Origin: Syntrophaceae bacterium
GTDB taxonomy: Bacteria; Desulfobacterota; Syntrophorhabdia; Syntrophorhabdales; WCHB1-27
NCBI GenBank assembly: GCA_003165115.1
Contig: PLSJ01000384.1
Location: 10,773 to 17,304, forward strand
DNA length: 6,532 bases
Reading direction: 5' to 3'
A program made the translations under genes and the position numbers. Positions 1-6,144 of the stretch are shown one piece after another (position 1 is the first letter of the stretch; every line of letters starts with the position of its first letter). The notes below the pieces were generated by a model, which ran no database searches, was not told the origin of the DNA, and saw only the letters and a program-made list of their open reading frames with translations.

Positions 1-176
1 CCCTGGAACGCGAGCCCGAGATGGTGGAGGCCGACGTGGCGGAAGGGTATGTGACGCTTGAGCGGGCGGGAAGCGAATACGGGGTCGTCATCGATCGGCA
101 GACCATGAAGGTGAACGTGGAGGCCACGAAGAAGCTGAGGGACGAGGCGGCGAAAGAAAACGGCAGGAAGTCGTAA
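1..176 (+). CDS. Hydantoinase B / oxoprolinase family protein, C-terminal fragment
   Basis: This is the last 57 codons of a gene that begins before the window; the reading frame starts at base 3 and ends at the TAA at 174-176. The peptide contains REPEMVEADVAEGYVTLE, then SEYGVVIDRQTMKVNVEATK and a charged tail. This 'xDPxxVxxDVxxGYVSxExAxxxYGVVxDxxxxxVDxxAT' arrangement is typical of the C-terminus of the HyuB/5-oxoprolinase/acetone-carboxylase alpha family. Those cytoplasmic proteins work with a HyuA-type ATPase partner in ATP-dependent hydantoin or oxoproline hydrolysis, or in ketone carboxylation. The fragment cannot tell which reaction applies. It is co-oriented with the Ior cassette, with only 49 bases to the next start and no clear terminator, so it probably belongs to the same transcript. 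The family call is fairly secure; the substrate is unknown. Confidence 0.72.
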   Translation, partial: LEREPEMVEADVAEGYVTLERAGSEYGVVIDRQTMKVNVEATKKLRDEAAKENGRKS

Positions 177-225
177 CACCCAGGTCTGAAACTATGATAG
201 AGTGAGGGATAAAAGGGATGTGCAT

Positions 226-1449
226 ATGTACCAAAGCATTTACGAACTGATACTCTCCTGCCGGGCGAGACTCGTCTACACGGCGGGCGCGCCCGGACTC
301 GAAGTGAATCCGGCCGCGGGGCCGGGCGTTCATTTTGAAGCATGCATAAACGAAAAAGCGGCCTTTGAAATGGCGCTCGCAGGCGCGTGGACCGCCAAAC
401 GGACGGCCTGCATCTTCTCGGCGGCGGGTGTCTATGAGACCCTCGACCCGCTGATGAGCTCGGCCTATATGGGGGTGAAAGGAGGTCTTGTCATCGCCTG
501 CGTGAAGGAAGGCGCCCTCGACGTCACCCCTCTCGGCCTCTTTTCGAAGCTGCCCGTCCTTGTCTCCGACGGCAGTCCCGACGGGCTTTCTTCCGCCTTG
601 TCATTCGCCTTCGATCTCTCGGAGCGCTACGAGATCCCCTGCCTGGTGGAGACCCTGCCTCCCTGGGGGACCCTCAAGGGAGGGAAGGAGCCGCGGGAGC
701 CCGCCGGTCGTTCCACGTTCGTGAAGAACCCGTCGAGATGGGCCGCGATTCCCCAGTTCAGGTACGAATTGCACAAGGCCCTCAACGAAAAGATAGACAG
801 GATGCGCGAGGAATTCGAGACCTACGCGGGCAACGTGCAGCTCCTGCGGAGGAAAAAGGGCATCATTACCCACCACGCGTGCGGGGAAGGGGCGCCGGGG
901 GAAGACGTGAGCGTACTGACCCTCGGCTCGGTTTTTCCGCTGCCCGAGCGGCTGGTCTCGACGTTCATCGGCCGGATGGAGGAGGTACGGGTCGTCGAGG
1001 GTCCATACGCGTCCATCGCACTGCAGGTGAAACAGAAAGATCGGATAGAAGGCCATGTACGCCCTGAGGGCCGCCATGCCGGTGGAGCGGATGCGGCCGG
1101 GGCCAGAGAGGTCCTGTTCGGCCTTACCGTGGTGAGGGATGCGCTCGGACCTGCTTCTTCCCTCAACATCAGCCACGGCATGGTGAAATCAGGGGCGGAG
1201 AGTGGCATACTCGCCGTTACCGACGCGGAAGCCTTTCTCCATTCGGGCCTGCCTGCCTTCGTCAACACGCTTTATAACGGGTCGGCCTATCTCCTTTTGA
1301 TAAAGACAAAAGGCGGAGAGGACGAGCTCGAGCATCTCTTCGGGGGCTTCGGCTTCAGCCGCTGTTTTCGCATCAAGACGGCCGGGGAAATCAAAGACCA
1401 CTTTGAGGAGGGAAAGCTGACCGTGCTCCTCTATGAAGGCGACTTATGA
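226..1449 (+). CDS. Divergent IorA-like subunit lacking cofactor motifs (probable pseudoenzyme)
   Basis: The protein has 407 residues. ATG 226 is preferred over in-frame GTGs at 202 and 220 because AAAAGGG (211-217) lies 8 bases upstream. It follows the indolepyruvate:ferredoxin oxidoreductase alpha-subunit layout. A pyrimidine-binding-like domain carries YTAGAPG (18-24), INEKAAFEMA (41-50, Glu43 aligning with the TPP-activating Glu) and DPLMSSAYMGVKGGLVI (74-90). A linker with FVKNPSRW (165-172) follows, then a middle domain with LTLGSVFPLPERL (231-243), then a shortened pyrophosphate-domain remnant (about 297-407). The GDS...DNGT Mg/TPP motif of the neighbouring IorA is here TDA (332-334)...TKGG (361-364), so Asp333 remains but the Asn ligand is Lys362. 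The SSQxEQDSR motif, the CxxCPH motif and both ferredoxin clusters are absent. The stop overlaps iorB by 4 bases. It is intact and not a decayed gene: the frame is open and structural motifs are conserved. A structural or regulatory role in the Ior complex is inferred. Confidence 0.72.
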   Translation: MYQSIYELILSCRARLVYTAGAPGLEVNPAAGPGVHFEACINEKAAFEMALAGAWTAKRTACIFSAAGVYETLDPLMSSAYMGVKGGLVIACVKEGALDVTPLGLFSKLPVLVSDGSPDGLSSALSFAFDLSERYEIPCLVETLPPWGTLKGGKEPREPAGRSTFVKNPSRWAAIPQFRYELHKALNEKIDRMREEFETYAGNVQLLRRKKGIITHHACGEGAPGEDVSVLTLGSVFPLPERLVSTFIGRMEEVRVVEGPYASIALQVKQKDRIEGHVRPEGRHAGGADAAGAREVLFGLTVVRDALGPASSLNISHGMVKSGAESGILAVTDAEAFLHSGLPAFVNTLYNGSAYLLLIKTKGGEDELEHLFGGFGFSRCFRIKTAGEIKDHFEEGKLTVLLYEGDL

Positions 1450-2003
1450 AATGGGAAATTGTGTGCGCGGGCATCGGGGGCAGGGGTGTCCTCCTTGCCT
1501 CGGCGGTATTGATCGAAACGGCGATATCGGCGGGATATAACGCCATGGCCTCCGACGAGCTCGGCATGAGCCAGCGGGGCGGGTCCGTGGTCTCCCTGGT
1601 GAAGGTCGGGACGTTCCGGAGCCCTTTTGTGGGCAGGGAGAACGCGGACGTCATCCTCTCCTTTGAAGAGAGCGAATTTTACCGGAATCTCGTGTTCCTG
1701 AAAAAAGGCGGCCTCGCCATCGTCAATTCACGCAGGAGCGAATTGCCGCCGGCCGTCGATGCACTGCTCCTCGAAAGGAAGGCCAGATGTTTCATGGTGA
1801 ACGCCGACGGCATCGCCGGAGGCATCGGGTCGGTACAGGCATCCAATATGGCGATGCTCGGTTTCTTTTCGCACTTCGGCATCGGGCCTTACTCCATCGG
1901 GAACATAGTGGGCGCCATGGAGCGGAAAGTCGCTCCGAAGCTCTACGCAATGAACAAGGCGGTCTGTGAGGCGGGGAGAAGCGAGGCCATGCAAAGGTTA
2001 TGA
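1446..2003 (+). CDS. iorB: Indolepyruvate:ferredoxin oxidoreductase, beta subunit (gamma-domain protein)
   Basis: The 185-residue protein is about the usual size for IorB (roughly 190-200). It is the small subunit of the cytoplasmic enzyme that oxidatively decarboxylates aryl-2-oxoacids to acyl-CoA with reduction of ferredoxin. It corresponds to the 'gamma' domain of 2-oxoacid:ferredoxin oxidoreductases. It has a Rossmann-like N-terminal strand and glycine loop, CAGIGGRGVLLA (7-18), in place of the common GVGGQG, with Arg13 for Gln. The hallmark ELGMSQRGGSVVS (38-50) matches the family's ExxGMxQRGGSVxS motif, and NADVILSFEESEF (66-78) follows. The ATG overlaps the preceding stop by 4 bases, with GAAGG (1435-1439) 6 bases upstream; its own stop overlaps the iorA start in the same way. 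Substrate specificity cannot be read from this subunit. Related ketoisovalerate or other OFOR gamma subunits are less likely given the iorA partner. Confidence 0.88.
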   Translation: MKWEIVCAGIGGRGVLLASAVLIETAISAGYNAMASDELGMSQRGGSVVSLVKVGTFRSPFVGRENADVILSFEESEFYRNLVFLKKGGLAIVNSRRSELPPAVDALLLERKARCFMVNADGIAGGIGSVQASNMAMLGFFSHFGIGPYSIGNIVGAMERKVAPKLYAMNKAVCEAGRSEAMQRL

Positions 2004-3760
2004 GTACGGAGGTCTCAGGTTTGAGCAACGTAGAAGTCATGATAGGTAATCAGGCGATCGCCCTCGGGCTGGTCGAGGCAGGTATAGACCTCGCCTCAGC
2101 CTATCCGGGCACGCCGAGTTCGGAAATCCTGCCGGCCGTGATCGATTTCAAGAAGAGGACGGGCAGGAACATCCATATAGAGTGGTCGGTCAACGAGCGG
2201 GTGGCCATGGAGGTGGCTTTTGGCGCCGCAATGGCGGGGAAGAAGGCTGTCTGCATGATGAAGCAGGTCGGCCTGAACGTCGCCTTTCCTCCCTTCATAA
2301 AGGGCCTTGAGGCGCCCATAACGGGCGGCCTTGTCATCGTGTCCTGCGACGATCCCGGACCGCAGTCCTCGCAGACCGAGCAGGACTCAAGGCTGATCGC
2401 CACCCTTTTCGGCGTTCCCGTGTTCGACGCCTCTTCTCCGACCGATGCCCGCGGTCTCGCGTCATGGGCCCTCGCCTATTCCGTGCATAAGCGGACGCCG
2501 GTCATCCTCCGGTCGACCCACAGGGTGAGCCATGCGAGGCAGGCTGTCCCCCTCGACGCACCGCAGCCTGTGAAGGGCGCGCTCGACGAGGGCCTGAAGC
2601 TGTCGAATGGGAATCGCCTGGGCATCGTGACCTCCGGCATGGGCTACAACGTCGTCATGGACGTCCTCGGCGAGCTGGGTCTGGAAAAGGCGGTCTCCCT
2701 CTTCAAGGTGGCGCAGATATTCCCTCTCCAGGACGATCTTTTCGCGTTCGTCCGGCGTATGGAGCATGTATTGGTGCTCGAGGAAACGGACGAGGTGCTC
2801 GAAGCCATGATCGGCGACAGGAGCAGGGTTTTCGGGAGGTCCACCGGGTACGTGCCCCGGCAGGGCGAACTCACCTACGACGTGATCCGGGACATCGTGC
2901 AGGCGGTGGCGCAGAAAGCGGGCGTGGAAACAAGGTCCTTTTCTCCCGACCCGGCGATCGAGGAGGCGGTCAGCACCGTCCCCTTCGCACCGAGGCCGCC
3001 GAAGCTCTGCGCCGGCTGTCCCCATCGGGCCTCTTTCTATGCGATGAGGCAGGCTTTTCCGAAGGCCGTCTTTCCGGGAGATATAGGCTGCTACACCCTG
3101 GGCACCTCCCAGGGCGCGGTCGACACGTGCGTCGATATGGGTGGGAGCGTCGGCCTTGCCGCGGGCTTTTACGAGGCCTTTCATCAGGACGGTCCCTTTG
3201 TGCCCATCGTCGCCTCTATCGGCGACTCCACCTTCTTCCACGCCGCTCTCCCCCTCCTCTACGACTCGGTAAGGAAGGACAAGCGGTATATTCTCGTCGT
3301 CGTGGACAACGGCACCACGGCGATGACCGGCATGCAGCCGACGCCCCAGAGCGGCAAGAGGGCCGAAGGGGCGAGCGAGTATGCCATCCCCATAGAAGAT
3401 GTGGCAAGGGGCTTCGGGGCGGAGTTCGTGAGGGTCCTCGATCCTTACGATATACCGGCCATGATCAAGACCGTGAAAGAGGCCGGGGCCGGCCTGAAAC
3501 AGGGCGGCAGGGGGCCGGCTGTCATCATCGCGCGGCATCCATGCCTGCTCTATGCAAAAACGGGGAAGAACAAGAACGTCCAACCCCCCGACCTCGCCGC
3601 GGACTGCAACGGGTGCAAGAGGTGCATCGACCTTTACGGCTGTCCGGCTTTCCTCTTCGATGAGTCGGAGGGGCGGATAAAGCTGGACGATGACTTGTGC
3701 GTCAACTGCGCGACGTGTCTTTTCGTCTGTCCTCAGAAGAAGAAAGTGAAACGCGGGTGA
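2000..3760 (+). CDS. iorA: Indolepyruvate:ferredoxin oxidoreductase, catalytic alpha subunit
   Basis: The 586-residue protein carries thiamine diphosphate and two [4Fe-4S] clusters. The pyrimidine domain shows YPGTPSSEI (35-43), EWSVNERVAMEVA (61-73, Glu66 the likely cofactor-activating residue) and DDPGPQSSQTEQDSR (117-131). A middle domain spans about 205-320. The pyrophosphate domain contains CAGCPH (337-342), GDIGCYTLG (360-368), GDS (408-410) and VDNGTTAMTG (435-444), giving a complete Mg/TPP motif. The C-terminal ferredoxin domain has cysteines 536, 539, 542, 548 and 567, 570, 573, 577, each last one followed by proline. Expected reaction: aryl-pyruvate + CoA + oxidised ferredoxin to aryl-acetyl-CoA + CO2 + reduced ferredoxin. 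It is slightly shorter than classical IorA because the linker after the first domain (about 172-205) is reduced. ATG 2000 overlaps the iorB stop, but TTG 2021 with GGAGG at 2008-2012 is a real alternative. The exact substrate is unproven. Confidence 0.92.
   Translation: MSTEVSGLSNVEVMIGNQAIALGLVEAGIDLASAYPGTPSSEILPAVIDFKKRTGRNIHIEWSVNERVAMEVAFGAAMAGKKAVCMMKQVGLNVAFPPFIKGLEAPITGGLVIVSCDDPGPQSSQTEQDSRLIATLFGVPVFDASSPTDARGLASWALAYSVHKRTPVILRSTHRVSHARQAVPLDAPQPVKGALDEGLKLSNGNRLGIVTSGMGYNVVMDVLGELGLEKAVSLFKVAQIFPLQDDLFAFVRRMEHVLVLEETDEVLEAMIGDRSRVFGRSTGYVPRQGELTYDVIRDIVQAVAQKAGVETRSFSPDPAIEEAVSTVPFAPRPPKLCAGCPHRASFYAMRQAFPKAVFPGDIGCYTLGTSQGAVDTCVDMGGSVGLAAGFYEAFHQDGPFVPIVASIGDSTFFHAALPLLYDSVRKDKRYILVVVDNGTTAMTGMQPTPQSGKRAEGASEYAIPIEDVARGFGAEFVRVLDPYDIPAMIKTVKEAGAGLKQGGRGPAVIIARHPCLLYAKTGKNKNVQPPDLAADCNGCKRCIDLYGCPAFLFDESEGRIKLDDDLCVNCATCLFVCPQKKKVKRG
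2008..2012 (+). promoter_or_regulatory. Shine-Dalgarno-like GGAGG inside the start of iorA
   Basis: GGAGG lies 8 bases before an in-frame TTG at 2021, just inside the coding sequence that opens at the overlapping ATG 2000. ATG 2000 has only AAAGG (1993-1997) with a 2-base spacer. The shorter product would begin LSNVEVMIGNQA and lose seven residues of low conservation. Translation could therefore start at TTG 2021, or at ATG 2000 by coupling to the iorB stop. Confidence 0.45.
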
Positions 3761-3784
3761 GCAGGCCGGGCGCTGAAAGAAAGG

Positions 3785-3800
3785 GGGCCGAAAGAGGCCC
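3785..3800 (+). other. Small GC hairpin between iorA and the binding-protein gene
   Basis: GGGCC (3785-3789) and GGCCC (3796-3800) can form a perfect 5-bp stem with the six-base loop GAAAGA. No T-run follows, so it is not a standard intrinsic terminator. It lies 24 bases after the iorA stop and 43 before the next GTG. It could be an mRNA processing or stabilising element, or simply chance in GC-rich DNA. Confidence 0.25.
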
Positions 3801-3831
3801 GCGAGCGGTGTTACAAAGACCGAAGATAATC

Positions 3832-3838
3832 AAGGAGG
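3832..3838 (+). promoter_or_regulatory. Strong ribosome binding site of the solute-binding protein gene
   Basis: AAGGAGG, near-perfectly complementary to the 16S rRNA 3' end, ends 5 bases before GTG 3844. It fixes the start of the binding-protein gene at this GTG rather than at upstream in-frame codons that overlap iorA, and it predicts high expression despite the GTG start. Confidence 0.8.
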
Positions 3839-3843
3839 TCGAC

Positions 3844-5070
3844 GTGAAAAACTTTCTGCTGTGCATTACTGCATTAGTGGCGTTTTTTGCCTGCATCCTC
3901 GGGCATGCCCTGTCAGTTTCCGCGGAAGATGTCATCAAGGTGGGCGTCGTCGATACCTACACGGGACCGGCGACAACCTATACCGAGGACGTGCTCGACG
4001 GCTTCAAGCTGGCGATAAACCAGGTCAACGCGAGGGGCGGCGTGCTCGGAAGAAAGATCGTCTTCCTCATCCGGGACGACAAGTTCAAGCCCGATATCGC
4101 CCTTGAGATGACCAAAGACCTCGTCATGCGGGAGAAGGTCGACCTCATCATAGGATCCACGAACTCGGGCGGCGCCCTCGCAATGTCCGACTTCGCGCGG
4201 AAAGAAAAGATCCCCTTCATCGTCACCGACGCGAAGAGCGACAAGATCACCGGTGAAAAAGGCCACCGCTACGTCTTCAACACGAACGAAAACACGATGA
4301 TGATCGGAAAGGCGACGGCCCTGGCTTTGTCGAAAAAGCCCTATGTGAAGTACTGGATCATGGGTGAGGACTACGAGTTCGGTCACGCATGTGCCGACGG
4401 CATATGGAATAACCTCAAGGCCCTCAGACCCGACGTGCAGCTCCTCGGCCAGTCATGGAGAAAGGTGGGGGAGACCGACCTGGCGCCCTATATCACCCCC
4501 GCGATGAACGCGCGGCCCGACTGCATCATCAGCGCTGCCGGCGGCGGCGGAGTCGTCAACTTCCTGAAGGCGGTCAAGGCGATGGGCCTGGAGAAGAGGA
4601 TCCCCATCTATCAGCACTACGCGACCGACACGATTGCCCTTCGCCCCCTGGGTCTTGACGCGCCCGAAGGCATCATGGGCAGCGCGAGCTACGAATTCTA
4701 CTACCCCAACATCGCGGAAAACAAGGCCTTCTCGGATGAGTTCATGAAGACCTACAAAAGGTATCCGGGATCGACCGCTTTCTATGGCTATGTGGCCGGC
4801 ACGCTCATCGCGAAAGCCTATCAGAAGGCCGGAAAGGTGGACCCCGAGCGCTTCATCGACGCCATGGAAGGCCTCGTGGTCGACACTCCCGTCGGCAAGC
4901 TCCAGATGCGCGCCTGCGACCACCAGCTCATCCTGCCCATGTACTACGGCGTCACGAAGAAGGTCGCCGGCTATAACTTCCTGATCGGATCGGACATGGT
5001 GACGATCCCCGGGAAGGACTACCTGCCGACGTGCGAGCAGATAATGAAGCTGAGAGCGGGGGGCAAATAA
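3844..5070 (+). CDS. ABC transporter substrate-binding protein, branched-chain amino acid (LivK/Peripla_BP_6) type
   Basis: The 408-residue protein is exported. It has an N-terminal Lys, a hydrophobic core (4-20) and a probable signal peptidase I site after SVSA (24-27). Cys17 is not in a good lipobox (FFAC), so a lipoprotein is less likely. The mature part has the family layout: VGVVDTYTGP (33-42), then FKLAINQVNARGGVLGRKI (54-72), the first-lobe strand VDLIIGSTNSGG (99-110), then KEKIPFIVTDA (120-130). The second lobe includes FLKAVKAMGLEKRIPIYQ and a typical FYGYVAGTLIAKAYQKAG helix. Such proteins bind amino acids, amides, aromatic acids or short carboxylates in the periplasm and hand them to LivHMGF-type transporters. 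No permease or ATPase gene follows: thiL converges downstream. The ligand is unknown; linkage to the Ior and hydantoinase-type genes suggests a catabolised acid or amino acid. Confidence 0.9.
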   Translation: MKNFLLCITALVAFFACILGHALSVSAEDVIKVGVVDTYTGPATTYTEDVLDGFKLAINQVNARGGVLGRKIVFLIRDDKFKPDIALEMTKDLVMREKVDLIIGSTNSGGALAMSDFARKEKIPFIVTDAKSDKITGEKGHRYVFNTNENTMMIGKATALALSKKPYVKYWIMGEDYEFGHACADGIWNNLKALRPDVQLLGQSWRKVGETDLAPYITPAMNARPDCIISAAGGGGVVNFLKAVKAMGLEKRIPIYQHYATDTIALRPLGLDAPEGIMGSASYEFYYPNIAENKAFSDEFMKTYKRYPGSTAFYGYVAGTLIAKAYQKAGKVDPERFIDAMEGLVVDTPVGKLQMRACDHQLILPMYYGVTKKVAGYNFLIGSDMVTIPGKDYLPTCEQIMKLRAGGK

Positions 5071-5105
5071 CCAACTCGCGCCGCTTAAGACCTTAAGATA
5101 AGGGA
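5071..5105. other. Short convergent intergenic gap with repeated CTTAAG
   Basis: Only 35 bases separate the stop codons of the convergent binding-protein gene and thiL. The gap contains CTTAAG twice (5084-5089 and 5092-5097). CTTAA/TTAAG could pair as a weak 5-bp AT-rich stem with a 4-base loop, readable from either strand. No T-tract follows on either strand, so a bidirectional terminator is possible but weakly supported. Confidence 0.25.
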
Positions 5106-6128
5106 TTACCGGCGAAAATGATCGAATCCTGCGGCGTCGAGGGGGATTTTCCGGCCGCCGGGCAGGACCATGTCGATCCCCCGCCCGGCGGTGATCCGCC
5201 CCACTTCGGTCAACGGTACGGCCGAGCATCGCGCAGCCACGGACCGAAGGAACGGCACGTGGCGCGGGTCGCACGTGATGACGAGCTCGTAGTCGTCGCT
5301 CTCGCCGAGGATGAACTCGTAGGGGTCCCGGCCGAGGATGCGCCCTGCCTCGCGGACCGCCTCGTCGACAGGTATCTCTTCTTTGACTACCTTGGCCCCC
5401 ACCCCGCTCGCCTCGCACACGTGGCCGAGGTCTCCGGGAAAGCCGTCGCTCGTATCGGTCATGGCGGTAACGTACCCCGTCTGCGCGAGCAGCCGCCCCA
5501 CGCGGGCCCTGTGAGAGGGCGTCGTGTAGGCGCTGACTAACGGATTATCGGCCAACCCCGCCTCATGCGCCCCCCGAAGCAAGAGCTGCAGCCCAGCGGC
5601 TGCACGCCCGGGGAAACCCGTGACGAGAACGGCGTCTCCATGCCTCGCCCCGGACCGGCGCACGGCTTTCCCCTGCTCCACCTCGCCGATCAGGGTGATG
5701 TCGATGACCATCCCGTTGCCCGATCCGGTAAGATTACCTCCGATGATGGAGGCATCGAGCGGGTTCAGCTCATGGAGGAACCCTTTGTAGAGCGCTTCCA
5801 CATCCTGGACAAGCGTCTGTGCCGGAAGCCCGAGGGAGACGAGGGCATAGAGCACATCCCCGCCCATGGCGCCGATATCGCTGATATTCAACGTCATGGC
5901 CCGGCGCCCTATATCGAAGCTGCGTGTGTGTGCGGGCAGGTAGTGACGGCCCTCCACCATGGAGTCGCACGTGACCAGAAGCTCGTAACCGGCCCGGGGA
6001 AGAAAGGAGGCCGCATCGTCTCCTATACCCGTGGTGACGCGCCCTGACCGGCGGCCATCCGTATCGAGAAGCGAGCCGATCCTGCGGATGAGTCCAAACT
6101 CTCCGATATCGGCTACTCTTTCCGCCAT
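5106..6128 (-). CDS. thiL: Thiamine-monophosphate kinase
   Basis: The 340-residue protein has about the usual ThiL length (310-350). ThiL phosphorylates thiamine monophosphate with ATP to give thiamine diphosphate in the cytoplasm. It belongs to the PurM/AIR-synthase-like fold. Motifs in order: IGEFGLIRRI (8-17), GIGDDAA (34-40), CDSMVEGRHY (54-63, classically D-x-x-VEGxHF), LNISDIGAMGGD (80-91), IIGGNLTGS (128-136), GDAVLVTG (164-171), TDTSDGFPGDLGHVCEAS (224-241) and GESDDYELV (275-283). Two sites differ from textbook forms: GGN replaces GGD at 129-131, and GESDDYEL replaces GEDYEL. AGGAGG lies 12 bases before ATG 6128 (a long spacing) and overlaps the end of the upstream gene, suggesting coupling. 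A related AIR-synthase-like kinase is the main alternative. Its product is the cofactor of the nearby iorA, although the genes are on opposite strands. Confidence 0.87.
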   Translation of the reverse strand: MAERVADIGEFGLIRRIGSLLDTDGRRSGRVTTGIGDDAASFLPRAGYELLVTCDSMVEGRHYLPAHTRSFDIGRRAMTLNISDIGAMGGDVLYALVSLGLPAQTLVQDVEALYKGFLHELNPLDASIIGGNLTGSGNGMVIDITLIGEVEQGKAVRRSGARHGDAVLVTGFPGRAAAGLQLLLRGAHEAGLADNPLVSAYTTPSHRARVGRLLAQTGYVTAMTDTSDGFPGDLGHVCEASGVGAKVVKEEIPVDEAVREAGRILGRDPYEFILGESDDYELVITCDPRHVPFLRSVAARCSAVPLTEVGRITAGRGIDMVLPGGRKIPLDAAGFDHFRR

Positions 6129-6143
6129 AAGGGTCGGACCCCT
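6129..6143 (-). promoter_or_regulatory. Possible hairpin between ribosome binding site and thiL start
   Basis: On the minus-strand transcript, AGGGGU and ACCCUU can form a 6-bp stem (one G-U pair) around the 3-base loop CCG, ending two bases before or at the UAUG start. Its left arm includes part of the AGGAGG site (6146-6141). It would either hide that site or shorten the effective 12-base spacing to the ATG. This is pairing by eye only. Confidence 0.25.
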
Positions 6144-6144
6144 C

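Noticed and set aside
193..198. TATGAT resembling a -10 promoter element before the cassette
   Set aside because: No TTGACA-like element is found at the proper distance, and the gap from the upstream gene is short; a single hexamer is not enough.
2462..3583. Long open frame (373 codons) on the minus strand
   Set aside because: It lies wholly antisense to the clearly conserved iorA, has a low-complexity Arg/His/Gly-rich composition and shows no recognisable motif; it is typical of a GC-rich shadow frame.
3697..3843. Upstream extension of the binding-protein reading frame into iorA
   Set aside because: The signal peptide and AAGGAGG site place the start at GTG 3844; the upstream residues would bury the signal peptide and overlap the iorA ferredoxin cysteines.
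4453..5418. Open frame (321 codons) on the minus strand spanning the binding-protein gene and thiL ends
   Set aside because: It overlaps two well-supported genes in other frames, begins with a strongly Arg/Gly-rich stretch and resembles no family.
5118..6047. Plus-strand open frames opposite thiL (140 and 160 codons)
   Set aside because: Both are antisense to conserved ThiL motifs and show no family features.
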